Shown: in pieces, positions 54,401 to 62,608 of the stretch
How positions within the stretch are numbered: the stretch's first letter is position 1
Layout of the letters: every line of letters begins with the position of its first letter
From: Gp13-AA77 sp035946575
Lineage (GTDB): Bacteria > Acidobacteriota > Terriglobia > UBA7540
Reading direction: 5' to 3'
NCBI GenBank assembly: GCA_035946575.1
Contig: DASYZG010000119.1
Location: 1-64,000, forward strand
Length of the DNA: 64,000 nucleotides
Notes under the pieces: generated by a model
Told to the model about the DNA's origin: nothing
What the model saw: the letters and a program-made list of their open reading frames with translations, nothing else
The model's database searches: none
Position numbers and translations under genes: made by a program

Positions 54401-55763
54401 CCTCAAGGAACTGATCGCAGCTACCGAGGCAACGCTTGGCAGCTTGCGCAGGATGCCGAGGTTCCGCGGCCATTTTTTCAACTGGTACCATATCGTGAGC
54501 CTGGAGCCCCTCGAGCCGAGGTTTGTGTCCACCGTGGACAGCGGGAATCTGGCCTGCGCCTTGTGGGCGCTGAAGCAGAGTTTTCTGCAGCTTGGGGAGC
54601 GCCCGGCCTTCGAGTCGAATCTTGGGCAAGGCATCCGCGACCATATCCGGATCATCCTCGAGCTCGCAACACGACTATCATCGGAGCCGCCGATGTCACC
54701 TGCTCTCGAGCGGCTCCGGATCGAGGCAGACCGGCTCGCTCGCGAAGAAACGACGGATCAGGTCTACGAAGTGCGGCGCGCCCTGGAGGAACTCCGCGCC
54801 AGGTTCACACCCGAGGTCCGTCAGTTCAACGAAATCAGCTATTGGATCGAAGAAGTGGAATCACGCTTGTCCGTGCTGCGGAGGCGGGCGAGCGACGAAG
54901 GGCCGTATCTCCGAAAATGCCTGCAAACGGTCGCCGCAGAATGCGATGCGCTCGTCCGCGAAATGGACTTCGCATTCCTGTATCGATCAGACCGAAAAGT
55001 TCTCTCCATCGGGTACGACTGCAGCCGGCACAAACTGGACCCCAGCTGCTACGATTTGCTGGCATCGGAGGCTCGAACTGCGGCGTTTGTCGCGGTTGCA
55101 AAGGGTGATGTACCTCAGGAAAGTTGGTTCCACATGGGGCGCGCCATGGCGCTTTGCCACGGCTGGCGCACTCTGCTGTCGTGGTCCGGGACCATGTTCG
55201 AATATCTCATGCCTGTGCTTTGGATGAAGAGTTATCCCAGAACCCTCCTGGACCAGACCCTGCGCTCGGCCGTAAACTGCCAGCGAAGAGCCGCGAAGAA
55301 CCGGAGAATCCCCTGGGGCATCTCAGAATCCGCGTGCAGCCGGAAGAACGAGCTGGGCCATTATTTCTATCACGCCTTCGGACTGCGTGAGCTGGCCCTG
55401 CGCCCTGACTTGTTTTCGGGTACGGTGATATCCCCTTATTCATCGTGCCTGGCGCTGGCGGTGCACACCAGCGCGGCCGTTCACAACCTGCGCCAAATGC
55501 ATGACCTCGGCTGGCAGGGGACCTACGGATTTTACGAAGCCGCAGACTATTCCGCCTCCCGATCCGGCGAATCCGGGCCGTTCGACCTGGTGCGCTCGTG
55601 GATGGCTCATCACCAAGGCATGATCCTGCTTGCTATCTGCAACTTACTGGAAGGATCGGCGATACAGAATCTCTTTCACGCCGAGCCCATGGTCGCAGCC
55701 ACCGAGCGTCTGCTACAGGAGAAGCTTGCTCGAACCGTTCCCGTGGAGCGAACCGGATTGTAG
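51411..55763 (+). CDS. Cyclic beta-1,2-glucan synthase homologue lacking GH94
   Basis: A 1450-aa protein. After an N-terminal helical region (to about 340) come two hydrophobic segments (about 350-405), a GT84-type glycosyltransferase with TLDADTQLP (about 557-565), an HDLIEGAYARAG motif (about 675-686) and the RWVRGDWQ box (about 706-713), and further membrane helices (about 745-800). The following domain (about 930-1450) has FFNWYHIVSLEPLEPRFVSTVDSGNL, SGTMFEYLMPVLWM, RIPWGISESA and MAHHQGMILLA, the glycoamylase-like/GH189 transglycosylation module seen in cyclic glucan synthases (ChvB/NdvB). Canonical synthases are near 2800 aa and end in a GH94 phosphorylase-like domain that sets ring size; here the protein stops after the GH189-like part. 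ATG has AAGGGCGAG upstream, 8 bases after the exporter. Confidence 0.88.
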   Translation: MSDPVVSQADFQPPQVPPSVRLEEEYQPSSQPAIDSETLRGAAIREASHWEAAPPHKHCRTLDAALRQAAVTVESTISSLQGRPPDAANISDEARWLLQNHRLLRSALAGARNTLETSAELPQVRREDTRDSVPRVYAAAAGFLHAVNYAFNSRAFSLYISGIQEHGAFTTKELWALQSMVMLALVEKVATAAQTMVKTAPVPGPSRRAAGESDTSMAVLIASLRAVAETLSEQSIEEMSLIERVLGEDPAEAYRRMERASRNQYRSIISELAQHSPCSELDVARAAIGLSALAKTEWNTEPRRAERRSHVGYYLLDDRGRAVLEHQIGYRPPLLGQVRDAVRRKPDAFYLLGLELVTFAIMAFVLNGLRAEVPLIWALLLLLVPATESAIGAMNQLVAFLLPPRPLPKLDFSDGVPSEFTTMVAVPTLLTSDTQVTQIVRDLELRYLGNRDPNLHFALLTDFPDSPQPPGKRGTLVELCSKLIDDLNEKYRTQGGGRFYLFHRDLVYNPAESTWMGWERKRGKLLDFNNLLRGKFDSFPVKVGELSVLPSVRYVITLDADTQLPRDSARRLVGTLAHPLNRAVIDPSTNTVVEGYGILQPRIGISVRSANRSRLASVYSGQAGFDSYTRAVSDVYQDLTDEGSFTGKGIYEVDVFQRVLSDRFPLNTILSHDLIEGAYARAGLVSDVELVDDYPSHFSAYSRRKHRWVRGDWQIMRWLLPRVPDHSGHLVKNPTSVISKWKILDNLRRSLVEPATFVLLLAGWFFLTGGPARWTLAVLALLLIPAYLRLMLALVNLPRAAYLPGFLSDTAEAFVTDQVNVFLLLAFLAHQVLVTLDAIVRTVVRLTITRRRLLEWETAAEAEAGTDRRTPVDLYLEMTPLVSTVIASLLIVTRPAALPMAAPILVVWASAGLLSRWLNRPLRPGTSEITHDDEELLRNTALRTWRFFRSFSSEKNHWLIPDTVQDDPRIVIEHISPTNLGLLLNARIAAYEFGYIGLKELIAATEATLGSLRRMPRFRGHFFNWYHIVSLEPLEPRFVSTVDSGNLACALWALKQSFLQLGERPAFESNLGQGIRDHIRIILELATRLSSEPPMSPALERLRIEADRLAREETTDQVYEVRRALEELRARFTPEVRQFNEISYWIEEVESRLSVLRRRASDEGPYLRKCLQTVAAECDALVREMDFAFLYRSDRKVLSIGYDCSRHKLDPSCYDLLASEARTAAFVAVAKGDVPQESWFHMGRAMALCHGWRTLLSWSGTMFEYLMPVLWMKSYPRTLLDQTLRSAVNCQRRAAKNRRIPWGISESACSRKNELGHYFYHAFGLRELALRPDLFSGTVISPYSSCLALAVHTSAAVHNLRQMHDLGWQGTYGFYEAADYSASRSGESGPFDLVRSWMAHHQGMILLAICNLLEGSAIQNLFHAEPMVAATERLLQEKLARTVPVERTGL

Positions 55764-55884
55764 GCACCGGACGACGGGCGGGCAGCAACGCGAGTTGGGT
55801 ACCAGCCATCGAAAAGAATGGGAGCCGAGCCCGCGTTCCTGCCGTTCGACGCAGGATCGCGTGGACGGAGGCTGGCACCTCAGA

Positions 55885-57648
55885 ATGATTCGTATTACCT
55901 CGCCCACTCATGGGAGTGCGTCCTCTGGCCTTCGCGACCAGCGCCAGCGCCGGCGGCGCCGCCTGGCGCACCTCCTTCTCGCCTCCCTTCTCCCGGCAGT
56001 GGCCCAGGCCCAGACTCGTCCGCACCATCGAAACCGCGGCACGGCCGCCCCCGTCAAGGCTGTTACCCGGACGGAGCCGACGCCCATCAACGGGCTCAGC
56101 CCCGGAGATATCGATCTTTTGGATGACATCTCGCGCCGGGCCTTCCGCTATTTCTGGGAGTGGACCGATCCCAACACGGGCCTGACGCTCGACCGGGCGC
56201 GAGCCGACGGCCAGCCGGAAGACAATCCCAACCACCTGCACGTTGCCAGCATCGCCGCCACCGGTTTCGGTCTGACGGCATTCTGTATTGCCGCCGACCA
56301 TCGCCTGATCAGCCGGGAGACCGCCCGAGAGCGGGTGCTGCCCACGTTGCGTTTCTTTGCCTACAGCGCTCCTCGCAAGCACGGCTGGTTTTACCACTAT
56401 CTCGACTCGGTAACCGGTCAGCGGCGCTGGACGAGCGAGGTCTCGTCAATCGACACTGCCCTCCTGCTCGCCGGCATCCTGACGGTCCGTCAGTCTTTCA
56501 GCGACGATGCCGAAGTCGTGGAACTCTCCACGCTCATTTACAACCGGGTTGACTTTCCCTGGATGATGGATGGCAGTGAGACCTACTTCTCCCACGGGTG
56601 GACGCCTGAGAGCGGCTTCTTCAAATATCGGTGGGACACTTACAGCGAACTGATGATCCTTTACGTTCTCGGCATTGGTTCGCCCACGCATCCGATTCCG
56701 CCCTACACCTGGAACGCCTGGAGGCTCCCCATCGTGAATGAGGGGAACTACACCTTCGTCGGAGGCGGCCCCCTGTTCATCCAGCAGTACTCCCAGGCGT
56801 GGATCGACCTGCGCGACCGGGTCGACCAGGGGTCGCTGAACGGGCAACTGGTTCCCAAAGTGAACTATTTCGCGAACGCCGTGGCGGCGACGTATGCCCA
56901 GCGCGAAGCTTTTAGCAAGGTCCTCTCGCGGAAGTTTCCCGGGTATTCCGATAATGTCTGGGGGCTGACGTCGTCCGAGAGCGTGAAGGGCTACACGGAC
57001 TGGGGCGGCTCCCTGGCGGACCCCCGCATCGATGGAACCGTGACCCCGAGCGCTGCCGGAGGGTCACTCATGTTCGCGCCCAACATCTGCCTCCCCGCCC
57101 TCCGCACCATGCTGGTGAAATACGGCAAGGAGATTTACGGCCGCTACGGTTTCGCGGATGCGTTCAATCCGACGACCGGGTGGGTCAGTCCGTACGTGCT
57201 CGGCATCGACGTTGGAATCACCATGCTGAGCGACGAGAACTTGCGGACGGGGGACGTGTGGAAGTGGTTCATGAGTAATGTCGAGGTCCAGCGTGCCCTC
57301 GATCTGGTAGGCCTAGTGAGAATCCCACCTGCCAAACAACCCAGCACCCTGGTAGCCGCTGGCGCGCCCGGCGGAGAAAGCAAGCCGGAAGCAGGCACGG
57401 AAACCAACGAACCTCCCGCCATTTCTTTGTCCCCGGGAGCCCCCATCCCGGAGTCGAGCTTTAAGTTCAAGATTCCCGTGCCCGCCTGGCTGCAGACGCC
57501 GCCCCCTCCGCCCGGCGGGAACGCGCCATCGCGCTCTCCAAGCGAGCCTCCGGCCGCAGGCAGCACATCATCCCCTCCTGCGGATCGGCCTCCACCCTCA
57601 GGGAGCGCTTCGTCACACCCTGCGGATCCGCCCTCCGGCCCTCAGTAA
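55885..57648 (+). CDS. Exported GH144-like (glucoamylase-family) glucan hydrolase
   Basis: A protein of about 587 aa. After a basic start and hydrophobic signal (RRLAHLLLASLLPAVAQAQ), the catalytic-type (alpha/alpha)6 domain contains DISRRAFRYFWEWTDPNTGLTLDR, GWFYHYLD, SSIDTALLLAG, YFSHGWTPESGFFKYRWDTYSELMILY and FADAFNPTTGWVSPYVLGIDVGITMLSDENLR. These match the PF10091/GH144 group, whose characterised members include endo-beta-1,2-glucanases. The C-terminal ~100 residues are Pro/Ser/Gly-rich and likely an extracellular linker. It follows the glucan synthase by 121 bases, so trimming or processing of the exported glucan is the likely job. ATG 55885 is preferred for its signal peptide; GGAGG lies 13 bases upstream. 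Confidence 0.82.
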   Translation: MIRITSPTHGSASSGLRDQRQRRRRRLAHLLLASLLPAVAQAQTRPHHRNRGTAAPVKAVTRTEPTPINGLSPGDIDLLDDISRRAFRYFWEWTDPNTGLTLDRARADGQPEDNPNHLHVASIAATGFGLTAFCIAADHRLISRETARERVLPTLRFFAYSAPRKHGWFYHYLDSVTGQRRWTSEVSSIDTALLLAGILTVRQSFSDDAEVVELSTLIYNRVDFPWMMDGSETYFSHGWTPESGFFKYRWDTYSELMILYVLGIGSPTHPIPPYTWNAWRLPIVNEGNYTFVGGGPLFIQQYSQAWIDLRDRVDQGSLNGQLVPKVNYFANAVAATYAQREAFSKVLSRKFPGYSDNVWGLTSSESVKGYTDWGGSLADPRIDGTVTPSAAGGSLMFAPNICLPALRTMLVKYGKEIYGRYGFADAFNPTTGWVSPYVLGIDVGITMLSDENLRTGDVWKWFMSNVEVQRALDLVGLVRIPPAKQPSTLVAAGAPGGESKPEAGTETNEPPAISLSPGAPIPESSFKFKIPVPAWLQTPPPPPGGNAPSRSPSEPPAAGSTSSPPADRPPPSGSASSHPADPPSGPQ

Positions 57649-58050
57649 TCCTCTCTCGACTGCCCCGTGGCGATGCGGACCTCCGCATCCTCTCTTGTCA
57701 GGCCCACGCGGAGCAAGGAGTCGCGGGGCGGTACCTTTTCGCATCGGAGGCACGTTTTCGCTCCCCACAAAAGCCTCAACCTCTTGCTGCTCAATAACCT
57801 CTTGGCTTTTGGACAGTAACTCTCTTGTTTTGTTCATTGTGGATGTGAAAAAGGGGAAAAGGAGAAAAGGGAGAAAAGTGAGAAGAGTGAGAAAGTTTCT
57901 TATGTTTATTTTCTACAACTTACGAGGACTTGGGCTGGCGGCCTCAGTTTCGACCTTCGGGCGGACCACCGGTAGCCACTCCCGGCGCTGGTGGCCGCCT
58001 TGACTTCGACCGCCGATAGGTCGAGATAAGGACGAGGCCAGTTCCGGGCA
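57649..58050. other. Converging 3' region with purine tract and inverted repeat
   Basis: Separates the plus-strand glucan genes from the minus-strand osmolyte operon. Contains a purine-only-like heptameric tract (57846-57898, GAGAAAA/GTGAGAA words) and an imperfect inverted repeat GGCGGACCACC...GGTGGCCGCC (about 57959-57998) that could end transcripts of the minus operon. No gene is supported. Confidence 0.5.
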
Positions 58051-58764
58051 CTAAAGGTGAGAGCCTTCGTCGTCCTTCTCCTCCCTTCTGTCTCGATTGC
58101 CCGCCGCGAAGCGGCGCTCCAGTATCCGTCGCGCGATGTGGCGCCCTCCGAGCCCGAATGCTATCGCCAAGCCAATCATGATGGCTCCGAAGAGGAACCC
58201 GAAAGCAACCAGGACTACCCCGTACCCGAGGCCGATTCGCTCCAGAGCCATCGCGATCGCCACCAGGAGGATCAGGAAGCGCACAAAGCCGCTGACGAGT
58301 CGAGGTGAGGGTGAGTTGGCGTTCACCGCAGCCAGCAGAGCGGCGCGCGAAAAAAAATTGGCCGCCAGGACGCCGATGAAGATGATCAGGACAGCCACCA
58401 CGAATTGGGGCAACAGCGACACGAAGTCCGCAACTTCGCGCTGTAGAGCCACCACCCCGAGAGCGTTGACCCCGGCCATGATGAAACTCACCCATACGAT
58501 CCAGAAGACGATGCGACTGATCATTTCGGAGGGTGAGGGCAGTGCCGCCAGGGAAAGCGCCCGTGTGACTCCCTTGCTCTCAAAGAGCCGGTTGAAGCGC
58601 GCCAGCAACAGCAGACGACGCAAGATGACTTCCACGATCCAGGCGATCAGCCATCCCACGGCAATAATGATCACCATGGCGAGCACCCGTGGGAGCGCCT
58701 GGGCCACGATTTGCGACACCGCAGTCAACGCCTCACGAAGGTTTCTGACGACCAGTTCGTTCAT
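58051..58764 (-). CDS. Mechanosensitive-channel TM-helix repeat membrane protein
   Basis: A 237-aa integral membrane protein with about five hydrophobic segments. The repeats LAMVIIIAVGWLIAWIVEVILRRLLLLARFNRLFESKGV and LPQFVVAVLIIFIGVLAANFFSRAALLAAVNAN follow the TM-helix pattern of the CmpX/MscS-TM group, and LVAFGFLFGAIMIGLAIAFGLGGRHIARRILERRF matches the end of the channel core. The MscS beta-domain is absent, so the protein is short for MscS and may modulate or form a small channel. GAGGTGAG before the ATG is a strong ribosome site. It is 8 bases downstream of the glycosyltransferase gene and ends an osmolyte operon, fitting a role in turgor sensing. Confidence 0.82.
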   Translation of the reverse strand: MNELVVRNLREALTAVSQIVAQALPRVLAMVIIIAVGWLIAWIVEVILRRLLLLARFNRLFESKGVTRALSLAALPSPSEMISRIVFWIVWVSFIMAGVNALGVVALQREVADFVSLLPQFVVAVLIIFIGVLAANFFSRAALLAAVNANSPSPRLVSGFVRFLILLVAIAMALERIGLGYGVVLVAFGFLFGAIMIGLAIAFGLGGRHIARRILERRFAAGNRDRREEKDDEGSHL

Positions 58765-58772
58765 GGCTCACC

Positions 58773-60044
58773 TCACGTTTGCCGGTTCCACGCCTCCACC
58801 AGGTACGGCTTCAGCCGCTCATAGTCCTGCCGGAGCAAATCCAGTTTGCGCTCCACCTCTTCCGCCTCCGCACCAGCGTTCTCCAGAATGAAAGAACTGA
58901 CTCGTCCTCGATAGAGGGGAGTCAGGGCCTGCAGCAAGTGATCCCGGTTGATCGCCGAATGGTGGTAAGAGGAAGCGAACTCATAGATGGTTTTCGCCCA
59001 CAGATCGTCGGGAAACCGGAAGTGCCGCTCCTCCGCCTTCGAGATCTCGCCGATAGCCTGCAGCGTCGCCGGCGAGAGAATCTTCTCCAATACCGATTCG
59101 AGCTGGTCGACCCCGGTCCTGAACATCTGATACATGCGCCTTCGATCGATCCGGAGCGGATCGAGGTCCAGCACCGGTTGGAAACCGAAGGTTGGAACTT
59201 GTTCGCAGCCCTGCCGTGAGGTCCAGTAGGCCTGCTGGATCTCCATGCAACGGAACAGCGAACCGCCGATTTCCTGAATAGTGGTGTTGAGGTCGAGCGC
59301 GGATCGCTTGGACGCGGCCACGCGCGGGCCCAGAAAAGCCTGGCAAACACGGAAGCCGCCGGCCATGGCGGCGGTCGTCATCCAAACGTGAGCTCCCAGG
59401 CCGGGAAAATCCTCTCGACGCGATTCGTCGCCGAGAAAATAGGCGGCGAGGCGGCCGGAGAACGCCGCTTCCCGTCCGACCGGCTCCTCTACCTGGTATC
59501 CGTAAGCAGCGCGGATAAGCGGATGGAGCACATTTTTTACAAGCAATCCGTCGAAGCGCCGGCGCTGATAGACAGGCGCCACAAAGTCGTGGCCGTCCTT
59601 GAGAACGGGCCGCACCATGGCGTCGAGCCACTCGGGCGTCAAGCTCTCGAGGTCCGGGGAGAACAGGGCGCACGCCTTGGCTCCCAGCAGGTCGGCGGCC
59701 GCAAAGAGCATCCGCAGGGCCTCATTCTGCCCGCGGACCCCTGGATATTGGGCGCTGACGACGTGCATGGTGCGCAGGGGATTGGAAGCGAGAACGGCCC
59801 GAAAATCGGGTATGGAAGCCGCCTGCACGGCCTCCGTGGTCCCGTCTTTCGAGCCTCCATCCGGGTTGATCAGAGCGCAGCGTTCGCGGGGGTAGTATTT
59901 GACCAGGCCCACGATGATGGCGTTCACCACGCGCTGTACCGTGTCACGGTTGTTCAGGGTGGGAAGGCCGACCAGAATGTCCACCTCACCGACGGCGGTG
60001 AGTTGGCTCACAAAATCGTCGGAAAGAAAGCTCTCTTCAGCCAA
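58773..60044 (-). CDS. Glycosyltransferase, possibly compatible-solute (glycerate-linked) synthase
   Basis: A 423-aa GT-A-type protein: VDILVGLPTLNNRDTVQRVVNAI at the start, LINPDGGSKDGT, LFSPDLESLTPEWLDAMVRPV where Asp may bind the metal and nucleotide sugar, and helical C-terminal motifs (SSYHHSAINRDHLLQALTPLYRGRVSSFI). The overall pattern recalls glucosylglycerate/mannosylglycerate-synthase-type enzymes, which make osmolytes from a sugar nucleotide and glycerate, but I cannot place it in a family with certainty. The track start is a TTG; GTG codons about 12 and 20 residues in are alternatives, and no ATG is in frame. It lies between treS and the channel-type gene in the same operon. Confidence 0.6.
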   Translation of the reverse strand: MAEESFLSDDFVSQLTAVGEVDILVGLPTLNNRDTVQRVVNAIIVGLVKYYPRERCALINPDGGSKDGTTEAVQAASIPDFRAVLASNPLRTMHVVSAQYPGVRGQNEALRMLFAAADLLGAKACALFSPDLESLTPEWLDAMVRPVLKDGHDFVAPVYQRRRFDGLLVKNVLHPLIRAAYGYQVEEPVGREAAFSGRLAAYFLGDESRREDFPGLGAHVWMTTAAMAGGFRVCQAFLGPRVAASKRSALDLNTTIQEIGGSLFRCMEIQQAYWTSRQGCEQVPTFGFQPVLDLDPLRIDRRRMYQMFRTGVDQLESVLEKILSPATLQAIGEISKAEERHFRFPDDLWAKTIYEFASSYHHSAINRDHLLQALTPLYRGRVSSFILENAGAEAEEVERKLDLLRQDYERLKPYLVEAWNRQT

Positions 60045-60096
60045 AAGTGCCTGCCATTCGATCCTCGACTGCTCTCAGAACAGCACAATGGCTGCT

Positions 60097-61779
60097 TCAC
60101 AAACGGCGCAGTCGAAACCAATAAAAATGATAAGGTCCAAGGGTCAGGAGGTACGGAAGCCGCCCGATCCGCGGGAAAGGATTCCCACCGAACATTTCGA
60201 CGGGTATGTAGCCTTCAAAAGTCCGCAGATCAAGCTCCACGGCTTGCGCCGCCCGCGAGAGATTGTTGACCACCAGCACTCGCTCGTTGCCCGTTTCGCG
60301 GATGTAGGCGAACACGCGGTGATTGCGCGGCTGCAGAAACTCGATCCTCCCGCGACTAAACGCTCTACTTGACTTGCGCACGCGAATGAGCCTTTTCATC
60401 CACGAGAGCAACGAGTGATCGCTGCGCCTCTGGGCCTCCACGTTCACGGTCTGATAACCGTACACCGGATTGGATAGCAGGGGCAGGTACAGGCGTTCCG
60501 GATCTGCCACCGAGAAGCCGGCGTTCCAGCCGCCGCTCCACTGCATCGGGGTGCGAACCCCGTTGCGATCACCGAGGAAAATGTTATCTCCCATGCCGAT
60601 CTCGTCGCCGTAGTAAAGCACAGGACTTCCCGGCAGCGACATGAGCATGCCGTTCATGAGTTCCAGCCTGCGTCGATCGTTCTCCATGAGGGGCGCAAGG
60701 CGGCGCCGGATGCCCAGATTGAGGCGCGCACCGGAATCGAGAGCGTACATGTCGTACATGTAGTCGCGCTCCTCGTCGCTCACCATCTCGAGGGTCAGCT
60801 CGTCGTGATTGCGGAGGAAAATTCCCCACTGGCAGTTCTCCGGGATGTCCGGCGTCTGCTGCAGGATGTCGATGATGGGCTTGCGGTCCTCCAACTTCAC
60901 CGCCATGAACATGCGCGGCATCAGGGGGAAATGAAAGGCCATGTGAAACTCGTCTCCGTCGCCGAAGTAAGGACGGACGTCTGCGGGCCATTGATTGGCT
61001 TCCGCCAGCAGAAACCGGGTCGGGTATTTTTCGTCGAGCCGGCGCCGGAGAAATTTCACCACCTCATGGGTTTCCGGGAGGTTCTCGCAGGACGTGCCTT
61101 CCCGCTCGACGAGGTAAGGCACGGCGTCCACCCGGAAACCGTCCACACCCATCTCCGCCCAGAACTGCATCACTTTCCACATCTCCTCACGGACCTCGGG
61201 ATTGTCGAAATTCAGGTCGGGCTGATGGCCGAAGAACCGGTGCCAATAGTAGGACTTCGATATCGGATCCCAGGACCAGTTGGAAAGCTCGGTGTCCTTG
61301 AAGATGATCCGCACGCCACGATAACGATCGTCGGTATCGCTCCAGACGTACCAGTTGCGGCGCGGGTTGTCGCGGGAGCTGCGCGCCTCCTGAAACCAGG
61401 GATGCTGATCCGAGGTGTGATTGATGACCAGCTCCGTGATTACTCGCAGGTTCCGTCGGTGAGCCTGTTCGAGAAGCTCTCTGAAGTCGTTCAGGGTGCC
61501 GTAGGAGGGATTGATCCCGGTGTAGTCGGAAATGTCATAGCCGCCGTCCTTCAGCGGCGACGGGTAGAAAGGGAGTAGCCAGACGGCGGTTACTCCGAGA
61601 TCCTGCACATAATCCAGCTTCTGCAAGAGCCCTGGAAAATCTCCGATGCCGTCTCCGTTGCTGTCGTTGAAAGCGCGCGGGTGCAACTCGTAAATGACGG
61701 CATCTTTGTACCAAAGCGGATCGGCGGCGGGATAGGGCGGCGTAACAGCAGTGCTCGGCGGGGCGCTGGTCGTGCTCAT
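60097..61779 (-). CDS. treS: Trehalose synthase (maltose alpha-D-glucosyltransferase)
   Basis: A 560-aa GH13 enzyme. WYKDAVIYELHPRAFNDSNGDGIGDF and LGVTAVWLLPFYPSPLKDGGYDISDY are the TreS opening; VDGFRVDAVPYLVE carries the nucleophile Asp, LLAEANQWPADV the acid/base Glu and FLRNHDELTLEMV the third Asp. It isomerises maltose and trehalose. No fused maltokinase is present. It follows otsB by 13 bases on the minus strand, so two trehalose routes (OtsAB and TreS) are in one operon. Confidence 0.93.
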   Translation of the reverse strand: MSTTSAPPSTAVTPPYPAADPLWYKDAVIYELHPRAFNDSNGDGIGDFPGLLQKLDYVQDLGVTAVWLLPFYPSPLKDGGYDISDYTGINPSYGTLNDFRELLEQAHRRNLRVITELVINHTSDQHPWFQEARSSRDNPRRNWYVWSDTDDRYRGVRIIFKDTELSNWSWDPISKSYYWHRFFGHQPDLNFDNPEVREEMWKVMQFWAEMGVDGFRVDAVPYLVEREGTSCENLPETHEVVKFLRRRLDEKYPTRFLLAEANQWPADVRPYFGDGDEFHMAFHFPLMPRMFMAVKLEDRKPIIDILQQTPDIPENCQWGIFLRNHDELTLEMVSDEERDYMYDMYALDSGARLNLGIRRRLAPLMENDRRRLELMNGMLMSLPGSPVLYYGDEIGMGDNIFLGDRNGVRTPMQWSGGWNAGFSVADPERLYLPLLSNPVYGYQTVNVEAQRRSDHSLLSWMKRLIRVRKSSRAFSRGRIEFLQPRNHRVFAYIRETGNERVLVVNNLSRAAQAVELDLRTFEGYIPVEMFGGNPFPRIGRLPYLLTLGPYHFYWFRLRRL

Positions 61780-61792
61780 TCGCAGAGGCTCC

Positions 61793-62608
61793 TCAGCTCC
61801 GATTTCCCTGCCGGGCGATCCGCGACTCGCGCTCGAGTTCCTCCAGGAATTCGCGGACTTCCTGCGGGCCCTGCAAGAAGAATTCGGCCGCGGTCGGACG
61901 GCGTTTCCCGACGCATACCGTTATTCCATGCCCGAGCGCCGCGAAAGCCGACTCGTCGGTTGTATCGTCACCCACGTAAACCGGCAGCGGTGCGCCCGTC
62001 ATCCGGGCGAGGAGCGCCCGCACCGTCTGGCCTTTTCCCTGCATTTCCGCCGGAGCGATCTCCCAGACCTTGTTGCCGGGAAGCAGGCGCAGGTCCGGCG
62101 TGAACGATCCCATGACCTCCCTCACGATGCTGCCGGTACGGCGGGCCGTGCCCTCGCTGGCGCCGCGAACGTGGACCGCAAAAATCGGCCCCTTTTCCTC
62201 GATCCAGATCTCCCGCAGGTCCACCAATCTTACCCGAAACTGTTGCCGCGCCTCGCGAAGAAGGTTGGCGACGCCGATTTTGGAACGTGCGGGAGCGGAT
62301 CCTTCCCAGCCGTGCAGCCCAAAGCAGCGGATTCCCCGCACGCCCACACGGTGCTGCACGTCGATCCGCCGCCGGCCGCTGAGTACGCAGACGTCGATGC
62401 GGGGGTCGCGAACCAGGCGCTCCAAAACCCGCCGCGTCCGGCCGCTCATGCGCACCTGCTCGGGCCGCTTCCGGAACGACGTCAAGGTTCCATCAAAGTC
62501 CAGAAACAAGGCCACGTTCTCTGCGGAACGTATTCGCTGAACAACGGTGGCCCAGCAGTCGAATAAGTGCTTTGGATTTCCGCCGCTATGGAGGGTACGT
62601 CTTCTCAT
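61793..62608 (-). CDS. otsB: Trehalose-6-phosphate phosphatase
   Basis: A 271-aa HAD-superfamily enzyme: LFLDFDGTLTSFRKRPEQ (motif I with nucleophile Asp), VLSGRRRIDV, CFGLHGWEGS and VYVGDDTTDESAFAALG (motif IV). It removes phosphate from trehalose-6-phosphate made by OtsA. Its start codon overlaps the otsA stop by one base. Confidence 0.95.
   Translation of the reverse strand: MRRRTLHSGGNPKHLFDCWATVVQRIRSAENVALFLDFDGTLTSFRKRPEQVRMSGRTRRVLERLVRDPRIDVCVLSGRRRIDVQHRVGVRGIRCFGLHGWEGSAPARSKIGVANLLREARQQFRVRLVDLREIWIEEKGPIFAVHVRGASEGTARRTGSIVREVMGSFTPDLRLLPGNKVWEIAPAEMQGKGQTVRALLARMTGAPLPVYVGDDTTDESAFAALGHGITVCVGKRRPTAAEFFLQGPQEVREFLEELERESRIARQGNRS

Noticed and set aside
57944..58495. Minus-strand frame reading RRSKSRRPPAPGVATGG and similar
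   Set aside because: It overlaps the channel-type gene in another frame, and its sequence is low-complexity, Arg-rich and without domains.
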